A stretch of 64,000 nt of DNA, taken from positions 1,569,970-1,633,969 of the forward strand of contig NZ_CP087263.1 of assembly GCF_020923435.1 (NCBI RefSeq). Direction: 5' to 3'. This DNA is from Brevibacillus humidisoli. GTDB taxonomy: Bacteria > Bacillota > Bacilli > Brevibacillales > Brevibacillaceae. This document shows positions 52,052 to 61,760 of the stretch, in pieces. The notes beneath the pieces were generated by a model. That model did not search any database. It saw only the letters and a list, made by a program, of their open reading frames with translations, and was not told the DNA's origin. Each line of letters starts with the position of its first letter. The stretch's first letter is position 1. Both the position numbers and the translations under genes were made by a program.

Positions 52052-53467
52052 GTGAGTTGGATCGCCAAACGGCTCGCAGAAGCAGATCCACACCAAGCAG
52101 CGCTGAACGATGGGATCGACGCGTTACCATACGATCAGCTGGCAAAGAGGGTAGCCAGCTGCAGGAAAAGTTTGATCGGTGCAGGAATGGAGGATGCTCG
52201 TACGATCGGCCTGGTCGTCGATCAATCGGTATCATCGATCATCCTTCTGTTGAGCCTGCTGGAACTGCGCGCACCGCTGCTTCCTCTCGATCCCTCGCTG
52301 ACACCAAGTGAACGGCTGCGGGTGGGTCGGCTCGCGGGAGTTGATCTCTGGATCACCCCAGACGCGTCAGCTGACGAACAGCAGTCTGCCGAGGCCTCAA
52401 AACAGCGTTCACTCTGTTACAGTCAGATTTTTGATACACTTCCCGGTACGCTCAGACAGGCTCGGTTCAGCAACCATCTGCTGCTGTTGACCTCCGGTTC
52501 AAGCGGTCCGATGAAGGCGGCGAGAATTCCCTATTCCTCTCTTTGGCGAGGAGCGGGGAAGTACCAACGGTGGTTTCACCTGACTCGTCACGATCGTATC
52601 CTCTCAGCCGTCCCTTTTTTCCACAGCTTCGGTTTGATCGGCGCTTTGCTGGGCTCGCTTGCCGCAGGTGGAACCCTGTACGTCTGCCGACATCCCTCCC
52701 CACGCCAGATCGCGGAGGAAGTCATGCGCAATCGCTGTACCGTCTTGTTCGCTGTGCCGCAGCAGTACGAGTGGTTATCGCAGTCCCAGATGATCAAGGC
52801 GGAACAGTTGGACTCCCTGTCGCTTCCCATCTGTTCCGGAGGTCCACTAAAGGAAGAGACAGCGAAAGCTTTTCAGGCGAAATATGGAAGGCGTATCCTG
52901 CCGTTGTACGGCAGTACGGAGACGGGGGCAATCGCCGCACAGCATCCACTAGTGATGGACGGGACTGGTGCAACTGGTTTTCTCTTGCCGGGGGTGGATG
53001 TGGCGGTGACCGATGAGGGTAGGCTGGCTGTGGCAAGTGATACACTGTTCGCCGGTTATGTAGGTGAGAAGGATTGCCATAGGCGAACCCGTTACTTTGT
53101 AACAGGTGACATCGGAGCGGTCCAGGAACGGCGCGTCTATCTAGTCGGTAGAGTCAGTCAGTTCGTGAACCTGGCCGGGCGCAAGGTGAATCTGGAGGAA
53201 GTTCGTGAGGTTCTGCTCAGACACAGCGACGTACGGGAAGCACAAGTTATTGGCGCGGCCGATCCACTCGCGGGAGAAAAGCTTATCGCTTATCTTGAGA
53301 CGCGTCGGCAGCTTGATCTGACGGAGCTGCGTCACTATTTATCGCAGCATCTGGCCTCTTACAAGATTCCGCAAGAGTTCCACTACGCAGAGGGACTTCA
53401 TCGCGGATGGAAGACGTCTGTAGCCACCGACGACGAGGAGGGGAGGGAAGCACATGTCGACTCGTAG
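52052..53467 (+). CDS. Class I adenylate-forming acyl ligase 2
   Basis: This is a 471-residue ANL-superfamily protein. The phosphate loop is LLLTSGSSGPMKAARIPY near residue 150 and the A5-like motif is PLYGSTETGAIAAQH near 290. The expected TGD motif is present (YFVTGDIGAVQERRVYLVGR). The extreme C-terminus (about residue 455) has WKTSVATD rather than the usual PRxxxGKxxR, so the catalytic Lys context is altered. It may load an acyl or amino acid onto an ACP. GTG start after GGAGGGGAGC. Its end overlaps the sugar dehydrogenase gene by 14 nt, tying the chain and sugar modules into one transcript. Confidence 0.85.
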   Translation: MSWIAKRLAEADPHQAALNDGIDALPYDQLAKRVASCRKSLIGAGMEDARTIGLVVDQSVSSIILLLSLLELRAPLLPLDPSLTPSERLRVGRLAGVDLWITPDASADEQQSAEASKQRSLCYSQIFDTLPGTLRQARFSNHLLLLTSGSSGPMKAARIPYSSLWRGAGKYQRWFHLTRHDRILSAVPFFHSFGLIGALLGSLAAGGTLYVCRHPSPRQIAEEVMRNRCTVLFAVPQQYEWLSQSQMIKAEQLDSLSLPICSGGPLKEETAKAFQAKYGRRILPLYGSTETGAIAAQHPLVMDGTGATGFLLPGVDVAVTDEGRLAVASDTLFAGYVGEKDCHRRTRYFVTGDIGAVQERRVYLVGRVSQFVNLAGRKVNLEEVREVLLRHSDVREAQVIGAADPLAGEKLIAYLETRRQLDLTELRHYLSQHLASYKIPQEFHYAEGLHRGWKTSVATDDEEGREAHVDS

Positions 53468-54788
53468 CCCGGATGCAGTCTGTATCGTTGGAATGGGGTA
53501 TGTTGGATTAACCCTGGCAGCCGCTTTTCTGGCAAAAGGAGCTTGGGTTTACGGAATAGAAGCCCAGGAAAGCGTTCGGCGTCAACTGCAGAGAGGGCAG
53601 ATTCATCTGCTGGAACCAGGGGTGGACGAGATTATCCATCAGTGCGTAAGTGATTCCGAAGACAGCCGCTTTCAGGTTTCCGATGAATGGCCGACTCAGA
53701 TCAAGACAGCCGTGATCTGCGTAGGCACCCCGTATGATCGCGTGCAGAGCCGGCCCAACCTCGTGGCACTCAAGCTGGCAGTGGAGCAGGTTGCACAACG
53801 AATAACCGACGAGAGTCTGGTCGTGATCAGAAGCACAGTACCGGTCGGTACGACGCGCTCCGTTGTTTTGCCGATCTTGCGACGACACAACCGCAGCCCG
53901 CAGTTGGTCGTCGCACCGGAGCGTACGATACAAGGCAAAGCATTGGAAGAACTGCTCTCTCTTCCGCAAGTGATCGGCGCAGACGATGCGGCCAGTTTCG
54001 CGCGGGCGGAGGCGCTCTTCTCCCGGTTGGGTACCGAAGTGATTCGTGTCTCCTCCTACGAAGCTGCCGAACTGGTTAAGCTGGCATGCAATGCACATAC
54101 CGATGTTCGCTACAGTTTCGCCAACGAAGTGGCCGGGGTTGCCGCCGCCGTAGGACTGGATGCTCACGAAATCATCGAAGCGGCCAACCATCATTACCCA
54201 CGTCCACCGATTGCGCGCCCCGGCTTTGTCGGGGGATCTTGTTTGACCAAGGACCCCTACCATTTGCTGTATACAGCTGAGCTGTCTGGTTATCAGCCTC
54301 GATTGATCGCGGCAGCGCGGGCCGTGAACGAGTCGATTCCGGAGATGATCCTGCAGCAGGTAGAGCACGTGCTGCTGCAGCAACAGCGCAGCTGGTCTGA
54401 GCTGAAAGTGACGTTGTCCGGACTTGCTTATAAAGGGAAGCCGGAAACGGATGATCTGCGCGGCAGCATACTGTGGGAACTCCTCCCCCCACTGAAAGCC
54501 CGCGGTGTACAGCATCTGCAAGGGCACGATTTCGTCCTCGATGATGCCGTAATCGGAGCGCACGGGCTCACGCCGGTTACATTAGCGCAAGCGATCGAAA
54601 CGTCTGACTTGGTTCTGATTCTCAACGATCATCGTGATTACGGCATGTTCGCATTGGAAGAAGCGTTGAGCGGAGAACATCAACTGCTGCTGTACGATCT
54701 GTGGGGTGTCTACAAGCAGCGGATAGAACATCTGAAGGGATCGCAGCATAATGGCATTCACTACATGGGGGTGGGATTTGGTGGATAG
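53454..54788 (+). CDS. UDP-sugar 6-dehydrogenase (UDP-glucose/UDP-ManNAc type)
   Basis: This 444-residue protein has the N-terminal Rossmann motif CIVGMGYVGLTLAAAFLAKG, the VICVGTPYD and RSTVPVGTTRSVVLP segments, the KLACNAHTDVRYSFANE helix, and the catalytic Cys in GFVGGSCLTKDPYHLLY near residue 262. It oxidises C6 of a UDP-hexose to a uronate with two NAD+. It is followed immediately by an epimerase/decarboxylase-type SDR, so UDP-uronate, UDP-pentose or an epimer is the probable product. Confidence 0.9.
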   Translation: MSTRSPDAVCIVGMGYVGLTLAAAFLAKGAWVYGIEAQESVRRQLQRGQIHLLEPGVDEIIHQCVSDSEDSRFQVSDEWPTQIKTAVICVGTPYDRVQSRPNLVALKLAVEQVAQRITDESLVVIRSTVPVGTTRSVVLPILRRHNRSPQLVVAPERTIQGKALEELLSLPQVIGADDAASFARAEALFSRLGTEVIRVSSYEAAELVKLACNAHTDVRYSFANEVAGVAAAVGLDAHEIIEAANHHYPRPPIARPGFVGGSCLTKDPYHLLYTAELSGYQPRLIAAARAVNESIPEMILQQVEHVLLQQQRSWSELKVTLSGLAYKGKPETDDLRGSILWELLPPLKARGVQHLQGHDFVLDDAVIGAHGLTPVTLAQAIETSDLVLILNDHRDYGMFALEEALSGEHQLLLYDLWGVYKQRIEHLKGSQHNGIHYMGVGFGG

Positions 54789-55758
54789 AGTGCTCGTCAC
54801 AGGCGGAGTTGGTTTTATAGGTTTTCACCTCGCAGCCCATCTCCTGGAGCAAGGCTATGAGGTAACGGTCGTAGACAATCTGTTTCGCAGCAAACGGGAC
54901 CTAGAGTTTGCCAAGCTGGAAAAAGAGATTCGCTTCGTACAGGCGGATCTCACCCAGCCTTTGACCCAGTTGCCGCTGGATCAGGAATACCGGTACGTCT
55001 ACCATCTGGCTGCGATCAACGGTGTTGCGTATGCCAACAACATGCCGCACAAGGTATTGAGGACCAATCTGTTAAGTACGGTGCAGGTGTTGGACTGGTG
55101 TGCCGAGCGACAGCCGGAAACGGTGCTGTTCGCATCGTCCAGCGAAACGTATCACGGTGCCGCGCAATGGGGCCATCTGCCGATTCCGACGCGAGAAGAG
55201 GTGCCGCTGGTGATCGCCGATCCTGACATTCCGCGCTATTCTTACGCCGGGTCCAAGATTGTCGGCGAACTGATTACGCTCAACTATGCCAAACAGTACA
55301 ACTTTGCAGCGCGGATCGTCCGTTACCACAATGTGTACGGACCCCGGATGGGGTTTGATCATGTCATTCCCCAGTGGATCAGCCGGATTCTGGGCAGAGA
55401 GAATCCGTTCCGCGTCTACGGCCCAAACCAGACGCGTGCTTTCTGTTACGTATCCGATGCCGTCTCGGCCACCTATCGGATCGGCACACTCCCCGGAGGT
55501 GGACATCACATCGTCAACGTAGGCAATCCAGAGGAAGAGATCAACATGGAACAACTGTGCAGACGTTTGTTTGCGGTCGCAGGCTATCAGGCTCCATTTG
55601 ACTACCGGAAAGCCCCCTTAGGATCGCCTGATCGGCGCTGCCCGGATATCACCCTCCTGTCGAGCCTGCTTGGCCCTCTAACGTTCGTGCCTTTGACAGA
55701 CGGATTGGCGCGTACATATGCCTGGTATGAACAGTACTTGGGTGATAGAGAGCAATGA
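54781..55758 (+). CDS. NAD-dependent nucleotide-sugar epimerase/decarboxylase
   Basis: This 325-residue extended SDR has VLVTGGVGFIGFHLAAHL (GxxGxxG) at the N-terminus, VVDNLFRSKRDLE, YHLAAINGVAYAN, SSSETYH with the catalytic Ser/Thr near residue 118, and YSYAGSKIVGE (YxxxK) near 151. It belongs to the GalE/UDP-glucuronate decarboxylase group. Its place after the 6-dehydrogenase suggests it decarboxylates or epimerises a UDP-uronate. GTG 54781 overlaps the previous stop; TTG 54778 is an equal alternative. The glycosyltransferase gene overlaps its end by 4 nt. Confidence 0.88.
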   Translation: MDRVLVTGGVGFIGFHLAAHLLEQGYEVTVVDNLFRSKRDLEFAKLEKEIRFVQADLTQPLTQLPLDQEYRYVYHLAAINGVAYANNMPHKVLRTNLLSTVQVLDWCAERQPETVLFASSSETYHGAAQWGHLPIPTREEVPLVIADPDIPRYSYAGSKIVGELITLNYAKQYNFAARIVRYHNVYGPRMGFDHVIPQWISRILGRENPFRVYGPNQTRAFCYVSDAVSATYRIGTLPGGGHHIVNVGNPEEEINMEQLCRRLFAVAGYQAPFDYRKAPLGSPDRRCPDITLLSSLLGPLTFVPLTDGLARTYAWYEQYLGDREQ

Positions 55759-56837
55759 ACGTGCTTATGCTGATTCACAGCCAGCACCCTTCTGTAGCAG
55801 GAGCGGACAACATGGCCTGGCAAACGGCCCGTTGGCTGATGCGCAACCATGGTGTATCGATCACACTTGTCTACGTGAGCCAAAGCGTATCGGAGATAAA
55901 GGAAGCGAGGGACGGAGGGTTGCATACGATCACTCTCCCGGATAATGAGACGGATTGGCGGCTGCCTCTGGTGGAGAATCGCTTTCAGATCATCCATTTG
56001 TTCGACTTTTCCGATCGTTCCTTTTTGCGCTGGGCGATCCAGTTGAAGCAGGAAAGCGGACTGCCGCTGGTGCTGACACCGGCTACAGATCGGTCGTTTT
56101 GGGAGTGCGAGCTTTCTGCGATCAGCGCTTGCCGGATGGCTGATCACCTCTTTGTGCTGACCGAGGCGGAGCGAGAGCAGATTCTTCAGCTTGCAGCAGT
56201 ACCACCTGTTCGCCTCACGTTGCTGCCTAATGCTCCGTTTCTGCCTGAGAAGACAACAGATGACTTTCGCCAACGGCATGGGGTACCTGATGATGCGCCA
56301 CTGGTGCTCTTTCTGGGGCGAAAGCTGCCCAGCAAAGGCTACCAACTGATCCTGCAGGCGTCGGCCAGCATCTGGAGGCACGATCCTCGGGTCCGCTTTG
56401 CGCTGATCGGATCAGATACGGCGGAGTCGCAAGCGTTTCTTGCCCAGTACCGGGATGAGCGGCGCGTTCTAGCGCTGCCGCAGGTATCGGAAGCGGAGAA
56501 GGGCGCAGCTTTGGCCGCCTGCGATCTGCTCTGTCTGCCGTCGCTTGCCGATGTCTTTCCGCTCGTTTTTTTGGAGGCGTGGGCTTATGGAAAACCGGTG
56601 ATCGCTTCCCGCATGGCCGGGGCGGAGGATGTGGTTCGGCAAGGGATTGACGGGTTGATCGTCGATGCCAATCAAGCTGCGGTGGCAGAGGGAGTGGTGA
56701 CGCTGCTGCGCGACAAGTCGCTGCGGCGCCGCATGGGAGAGAACGGAAAAGAACGGGTGGCACGCTGTCACTCGTGGGAAAACGTCAGTCAGCAAGTGGC
56801 TGCTATCTACAAACAGGTAGTCGGCGGTCAGCGGTAA
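55755..56837 (+). CDS. GT4-family glycosyltransferase
   Basis: This is a 360-residue GT-B enzyme. MNVLMLIHSQHPSVAGADN is the N-terminal start and LVLFLGRKLPSKGYQLILQA the domain-2 start. The donor-binding signature LCLPSLADVFPLVFLEAWAYGKPVIASRMAGAEDVV near residues 255-290 contains the conserved Glu-x7-Glu-like motif. It uses a nucleotide sugar and retains anomeric configuration. It is the third glycosyltransferase type in the window, so the product may carry several sugars. Confidence 0.9.
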   Translation: MNVLMLIHSQHPSVAGADNMAWQTARWLMRNHGVSITLVYVSQSVSEIKEARDGGLHTITLPDNETDWRLPLVENRFQIIHLFDFSDRSFLRWAIQLKQESGLPLVLTPATDRSFWECELSAISACRMADHLFVLTEAEREQILQLAAVPPVRLTLLPNAPFLPEKTTDDFRQRHGVPDDAPLVLFLGRKLPSKGYQLILQASASIWRHDPRVRFALIGSDTAESQAFLAQYRDERRVLALPQVSEAEKGAALAACDLLCLPSLADVFPLVFLEAWAYGKPVIASRMAGAEDVVRQGIDGLIVDANQAAVAEGVVTLLRDKSLRRRMGENGKERVARCHSWENVSQQVAAIYKQVVGGQR

Positions 56838-56850
56838 AGGAGGGGATCGG

Positions 56851-57645
56851 ATGCGGGCTGTCATCATGGCCGGAGGCAGGGGCGTACGCCTGCTGCCTTA
56901 TACCAATGTGTTGCCCAAGCCACTACTGCCGCTAGACGGCACTCCGATATTGGAAATCATATTGCGGCAATTAGCCTCGTCTGGCTATACGCGGGTGACG
57001 GTGACGCTTCACTATGCGGCGAGGCTGATTCGTAATTACTTTGGCAATGGTAGCGAATGGGGCCTAGCGATCGATTATATCCAAGAGGAGCGGCCGCTTG
57101 GTACTGCGGGTGCACTGCGGCTGATCGACGATCTGGACGAACATTTTTTGCTGATGAACGCTGATGTGCTGACAGATCTCAACTTTTACCGGCTACAGCA
57201 AACTCATCTCGACTCTGGGGCGATTCTGACCGCACTGCTGTACGAACGAGACCACTCCTCATCGTTTGGCGTGGTTGAGACGGACAGTCAGGGGCGGCTG
57301 CTCGCTTACCGGGAGAAGCCAACTGAGCGCCAGCTGATCTCCTCTGGCATCTACATGTTGAGTCGGAAGGCGGTCGCTTACCTGACAGAGGACAGGATGG
57401 ATGTACCGGACTTGATACAGGTCCTGCTAAAAAACCGACAGACGGTCTCAAGTCAGGTCCACCGCGGCATCTGGATGGATATCGGGACGATCAGCCAGTT
57501 TCAGCAGGCCGCCCGGTTCTTTGAACAAAACCGCCGACTGCTGCTGCCGGATGAGAGGATTGATGCAAGCGAACAAAGCAACACGGCTGCGGAAGCGGCT
57601 GATCTGCCAAGAAGTGGAGAGGACAGCGAATGGACTGGAAAGTAA
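56851..57645 (+). CDS. Sugar-1-phosphate nucleotidyltransferase
   Basis: This 264-residue protein has the pyrophosphorylase signature AVIMAGGRGVRLLPYTNVLPKPLLPL (residues 3-28), LGTAGAL near 85, and the LMNADVLTDL metal motif near 105. It activates a hexose phosphate as NDP-sugar. The closest functional groups by motif are mannose-1-phosphate guanylyl- and glucose-1-phosphate thymidylyl-transferases; the base cannot be read. The C-terminus is an acidic, low-complexity tail. It overlaps the aminotransferase gene by 16 nt. Confidence 0.88.
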   Translation: MRAVIMAGGRGVRLLPYTNVLPKPLLPLDGTPILEIILRQLASSGYTRVTVTLHYAARLIRNYFGNGSEWGLAIDYIQEERPLGTAGALRLIDDLDEHFLLMNADVLTDLNFYRLQQTHLDSGAILTALLYERDHSSSFGVVETDSQGRLLAYREKPTERQLISSGIYMLSRKAVAYLTEDRMDVPDLIQVLLKNRQTVSSQVHRGIWMDIGTISQFQQAARFFEQNRRLLLPDERIDASEQSNTAAEAADLPRSGEDSEWTGK

Positions 57646-58769
57646 CCTTGTATGGTCTGTCAATCGGCGAGGAAGAAATAACAGCCGTCACAGATGTGCT
57701 GCGCAGAAGATGGCTCAGCATGGGAGAGCAGACGGAAGCGTTTGAAGCGGAATTCGTACAGATGCTCGGAGGAGCAGGCGAAGCTGTTGCCGTGAGCAGC
57801 GGCACCGCTGCGCTGCATACTGCTCTGCACGCACTGGAGATTGGTCCCGGGGACGAAGTTTTGGTTCCCTCGCTCACCTTTGTCGCCTGTGCAGCCGTTG
57901 TCTTGCTGAACGGGGCCAAGCCAGTCTTTGTCGATAGTAAAAGTCTTGATGATTTCAGTCTGGACCCACAGGATGTGGAACGGAAGATTACCCCCCGCAC
58001 GAAAGCGGTGATCGCCGTGCATTACGGCGGTTACAGCGCGGACATGGGGGAGATCATGCGGATCGCCCGTCGCCACCAACTGCGGGTGATCGAAGATGCC
58101 GCGCACGGTCCCTTCGTCCATACGCCTTGGGGCGGGATCGGCACCATAGGCGACATCGGCTGCTACAGTTTCTTTTCCACCAAGAATGTGACGACTGGCG
58201 AAGGGGGAATGGTGTACAGCGACAATCCCCGGCTTGTGCAAAAAGCGCGATTGTTTCGTTCGCACTACATGGCTGCCAGTTCATGGTCCAAACATGCCGG
58301 CCGATCCAGCTTTTATGACATCGAAGGGCTTGGCCTCAACTATCGGATCAGCGATCTGGCAGCAGCGATTGGCCGCGTGCAGCTAAATAAGCATGCTGCT
58401 GGACAAGCGGTACGGGTTTCACTAGCCCACCGCTATCGGGAACGGTTGTCGGAACCTGTACATCTGCCGTATCGCCAGGCTGACCCGGAAACGGGCAGTC
58501 ATCATATCATGCCGATCCTTCTGCCGCAAACGGCAGACCGCGTCCGCTTGATGCAGCAGTTAAAAGAAGCAGGCATTCAAACCAGTGTTCATTATCTGCC
58601 CTGTCATCTGTTTCGCTTCTATCAGGAGTGTTTGGAAACAAAACCGGGGGATTGTCCGGTGGCGGAGGAAATCGCAGAACGGCAGTTGTCACTTCCCCTG
58701 CATCCTGACTTGACCGCGGCACAGGTTGACTACGTCTGTGATCATCTGCTGCAAAACCTGGTAAAGTAG
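57630..58769 (+). CDS. DegT/DnrJ/EryC1-type sugar aminotransferase
   Basis: This 379-residue PLP enzyme has VAVSSGTAALHTALHAL near residue 53, EVLVPSLTFVACAAV near 75, VIEDAAHGPF near 155, and the PLP Lys in YSFFSTKNVTTGEGGMV near 185. The family aminates keto-sugars bound to nucleotides. Together with the dehydrogenase, epimerase and nucleotidyltransferase it points to an amino sugar. The final helices are complete. Confidence 0.9.
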   Translation: MDWKVTLYGLSIGEEEITAVTDVLRRRWLSMGEQTEAFEAEFVQMLGGAGEAVAVSSGTAALHTALHALEIGPGDEVLVPSLTFVACAAVVLLNGAKPVFVDSKSLDDFSLDPQDVERKITPRTKAVIAVHYGGYSADMGEIMRIARRHQLRVIEDAAHGPFVHTPWGGIGTIGDIGCYSFFSTKNVTTGEGGMVYSDNPRLVQKARLFRSHYMAASSWSKHAGRSSFYDIEGLGLNYRISDLAAAIGRVQLNKHAAGQAVRVSLAHRYRERLSEPVHLPYRQADPETGSHHIMPILLPQTADRVRLMQQLKEAGIQTSVHYLPCHLFRFYQECLETKPGDCPVAEEIAERQLSLPLHPDLTAAQVDYVCDHLLQNLVK

Positions 58770-58779
58770 GTGTTTGGTC

Positions 58780-60567
58780 ATGCTGATCGGTTACAATTAT
58801 CATCCTTCTCGACAGGGCTGCGCGTACTGGACGATCAGGGACTTCTCCGAAATCGAGCGCGATCTGGCCCAGATGGCGAAGGAAGGTTGCGATTTGGTCC
58901 GCTTCTTTTTATTTTGGCGCGATTTCGAGCCGGAGCCAGGGCAGTATAACCAGCAGGCATTTGAGCTGCTGCATCGGTTTGTCCAGACGGCTGCCTCGTA
59001 CCAACTGCACTGTATCCCCTCGCTAATGACGATCTGGATGAATGGACAACTATTTGACCTGGACTGGCGCAACGGCCGCTGTCTGTGGAGTGACCCAGAG
59101 ATGACGGAGCGGGCGGAGCGATATCTGCAGAAGGTAGCCGCCACTCTGGCCGCTTGCAACAACGTGTTCGCCTACGACATTGGTGATGAGCTGCCTTATG
59201 TTGACCTGCCTTCAGCTGTGAAACTGGAACGGTCGGCGGCAGCCCGCTGGTTGGAGAGGATGGTCGCAGCGATCAAACGTGGCGATCCTGCAGCTAGGGT
59301 GATCATGGCCAACGATCATTCCGCGCTAAATGGCGAACATGTCTTCACTGCTGAACTGATCGCTGGGCAGTGCGATCTGTTGGCGATTCACGGTTTTCCG
59401 CTTTGGGCGCCATTTGCCCTTTCCGCCAACAGTTCATATAGGGCTTCGCTCTATGTGCCGTTTTTGACCAAGCTGGCTGCGGCTTACAGCAGGCCACTGA
59501 TCGATGAATACGGCTTGTACGGGGCCAGCGAAGCGATTCGCGCTGATTATGTTCGCACGAGCGGCACCAGTGCGCTGCTCCACGGTGCAGAAGGGCTTGT
59601 CGCCTGGTGTTGGCAGGATTTCGTCACACGGGACAAACCGTACGTCTGGCGGCCAGGAGAAAAAGATGTTGGCTTTTATGCCGCTGACGGGACAGCAAAG
59701 CCAAGCGCCGCTGCGCTGCAGGAGTGCCGCAAGACTGCCCGGTTGGCCGCAGAAGGCATACCCGTTCCACCTGCTGCCGCCATCTATCTGCCCCAATGGT
59801 TTCGGACAGGGCGCTTGTCGGCGTCAGGGGCGGGCAAATCGTACCTGGAACCGTTGTTCCATGCCTTCCTGCTGCTGACCAGACTGCACGTGCCCATGTC
59901 GTTTGTCACAGACCAGCTTGATCGATACAAGGCGGTGATTGTCCCCTGTTTGCAGCAGATTACCCAGTCCGATATTGATCGTCTGTCTGCTTTTGTTGAG
60001 AACGGCGGCACGCTGATTTACACCCCTGGCAGCTATTTGTACGGGTTTGGCGGAGAGGAACTGTTTGGGATAAGACTGCGAGACTTTACCCGCGACATAT
60101 CACAGCAGGAACAGTTTAGCTGGCGCGGTCGCAGCTACCCGATCGATTGGCGGCAAGCAGGTTTTGATCAGATTCCGATTATCCAGACGGGCTCAGCCGA
60201 GATGTTGTCGCGCTATCGGCACTCTCTGCACCCCGCGCTGACGAAATACCATTTGGGCAAAGGAAATGCGTACTACGTGAATGCGCCGATTGAGATGATG
60301 CTCGACGACGCGGAAAGCGGGGGAGATGAGCCGTACCGGTATCTGTATCTGGAACTGTTAAAGGATGCCAAGGCGCTGCCATCGGTCTTCTTTACCTCTC
60401 CCGATGTGGAACTCCATCGATTTCGCACAGGAGATGGGGAGCGGTATTTCCTGATCAACCATACGGATCGGGACGTAACCGGTACGCTTGTTACTGCTGG
60501 GAAGGAAGACCAAGTGGTAACGATTGCAAAAAAGGGCCTGATATGTGTCAACAAAAGAAGAGTGTGA
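58780..60567 (+). CDS. GH42/GH5-like glycoside hydrolase
   Basis: This is a 595-residue protein without signal peptide. Residues 1-330 form a TIM barrel resembling GH42/GH5 enzymes. Glu137 in AYDIGDELPY is the candidate acid/base, although the usual Asn before Glu is Asp here. Glu243 in PLIDEYGLYG is the candidate nucleophile. Residues of about 345-510 resemble a beta-galactosidase trimerisation (flavodoxin-like) domain, and a small beta domain ends the protein. A cytosolic glycosidase next to glycosyltransferases could trim a sugar-masked intermediate or adjust glycoforms. ATG 58780 fits AGTAGGTG; the TTG two codons earlier is unlikely. Confidence 0.8.
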   Translation: MLIGYNYHPSRQGCAYWTIRDFSEIERDLAQMAKEGCDLVRFFLFWRDFEPEPGQYNQQAFELLHRFVQTAASYQLHCIPSLMTIWMNGQLFDLDWRNGRCLWSDPEMTERAERYLQKVAATLAACNNVFAYDIGDELPYVDLPSAVKLERSAAARWLERMVAAIKRGDPAARVIMANDHSALNGEHVFTAELIAGQCDLLAIHGFPLWAPFALSANSSYRASLYVPFLTKLAAAYSRPLIDEYGLYGASEAIRADYVRTSGTSALLHGAEGLVAWCWQDFVTRDKPYVWRPGEKDVGFYAADGTAKPSAAALQECRKTARLAAEGIPVPPAAAIYLPQWFRTGRLSASGAGKSYLEPLFHAFLLLTRLHVPMSFVTDQLDRYKAVIVPCLQQITQSDIDRLSAFVENGGTLIYTPGSYLYGFGGEELFGIRLRDFTRDISQQEQFSWRGRSYPIDWRQAGFDQIPIIQTGSAEMLSRYRHSLHPALTKYHLGKGNAYYVNAPIEMMLDDAESGGDEPYRYLYLELLKDAKALPSVFFTSPDVELHRFRTGDGERYFLINHTDRDVTGTLVTAGKEDQVVTIAKKGLICVNKRRV

Positions 60568-60697
60568 CAGGTGTCAAGCGTTGTATGGTACTGGTATGGA
60601 AGAATTGAATTGGCAATCAAGGGCAGGTCTGGAATATAAGTCGACAGTGTGGAATCATCAGACAACCGAGCAGAAATGCGTGAATAGGGGGATGGAG

Positions 60698-61732
60698 ATG
60701 AAAGCGGCAGTCTGGATGGGACCAGAGAAGGTCCTGCTCAAGGAAGTGGCTGCACCGCAAATCGAGTCAGCATCAGACGCTTTGGTCAAAGTGACGCTAA
60801 CAGCGATTTGCGGCACTGATCTGCACCCGTATCGTGGTCATCTCCCCGGCTTTCCGACTGGAACCGTGATGGGACATGAGTTTACCGGGGAGGTCGTTGC
60901 CATCGGTGAGGCAGTCAGCCGTGTCAAGGTGGGGGATCGTGTGGTGGCCTCCGATTTGATCGCCTGCGGCTCCTGCTGGTACTGCCAACGGAACCTGTCT
61001 TACCATTGTCCCTCTGCTTCCCTGTTTGGCTACGGGGAGGTGGTGGGGAGCTATACACCTGGAGGCCAGAGCGAACTGGTGCGTGTACCGTACGCTGATA
61101 CCACCTTGTTCAAGATACCGGAAGCGATAGCAGATGAAGAGGCGCTGTTTGTCGGTGACATTTTGAGCACAGGATATGCCAGCACGGAAAAAGCGTCCAT
61201 CAAAGCAGGCGACACAGTGGTCGTCGTGGGAGGTGGACCGGTCGGTCTGATGGCTGCGATGTGCGCGCAGCTGTATCAACCGTCGGCCGTTTACGTAGTT
61301 GAGCCCAACCTCCGTCGTCATGCCATAGCCCGTGAAATCGGCGCTCAACCGCTTCATCCCGATCAGCTCCAGCAGATCAAGGAGGCAACGGAGCAGCGCG
61401 GCGCCGATGTGGTGATGGAAGCAGTGGGCTCAGATGAGGCACTGACACTTGCTCTCAGGCTGGTTCGTCCTGCGGGAACGGTTGTGTGCGCCGGAGCTCA
61501 CCATTCCAGACAGATGCCGTTTGACACGGAGGACGCCTTTGCCAGAGAATTGTCGCTTCACTTTGTTGTCGGAAACCCGATCGCCTACGCCGAACGGTTA
61601 CTGCAACTGATCGAGCAGGGGCAACTCACTCCGGCGAAGATCATTAGCCACCGTCTGTCGCTTGAAGAAGTGGAGCACGCCTATCGGCTGTTTGCATCGC
61701 AGCAGGCGGTAAAAGTGGTACTGACACCGTAG
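60698..61732 (+). CDS. Zinc-dependent alcohol/polyol dehydrogenase (MDR family)
   Basis: This is a 344-residue medium-chain dehydrogenase. The catalytic zinc site uses Cys in TAICGTDLH near residue 37 and His-Glu in MGHEFTGEV near 60. The structural zinc site is CGSCWYCQRNLSYHC near 88-102. VVVVGGGPVGLMAA near 168 binds NAD(P). It resembles threonine and sorbitol dehydrogenases. It may oxidise a sugar or side-chain hydroxyl to the ketone needed by an aminotransferase. ATG 60698 with GGGGG upstream; ATG 60692 is an alternative. The 130-nt gap before it holds no other gene that I can support. Confidence 0.88.
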   Translation: MKAAVWMGPEKVLLKEVAAPQIESASDALVKVTLTAICGTDLHPYRGHLPGFPTGTVMGHEFTGEVVAIGEAVSRVKVGDRVVASDLIACGSCWYCQRNLSYHCPSASLFGYGEVVGSYTPGGQSELVRVPYADTTLFKIPEAIADEEALFVGDILSTGYASTEKASIKAGDTVVVVGGGPVGLMAAMCAQLYQPSAVYVVEPNLRRHAIAREIGAQPLHPDQLQQIKEATEQRGADVVMEAVGSDEALTLALRLVRPAGTVVCAGAHHSRQMPFDTEDAFARELSLHFVVGNPIAYAERLLQLIEQGQLTPAKIISHRLSLEEVEHAYRLFASQQAVKVVLTP

Positions 61733-61760
61733 CGCACGATCAAATCAGGAGGAGAACGCG

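Noticed and set aside
41467-53467. A standard enediyne gene cluster
   Set aside because: No iterative type I PKSE and no enediyne thioesterase gene are present. The chain-building enzymes are discrete FabF/FabG/FabZ-type proteins.
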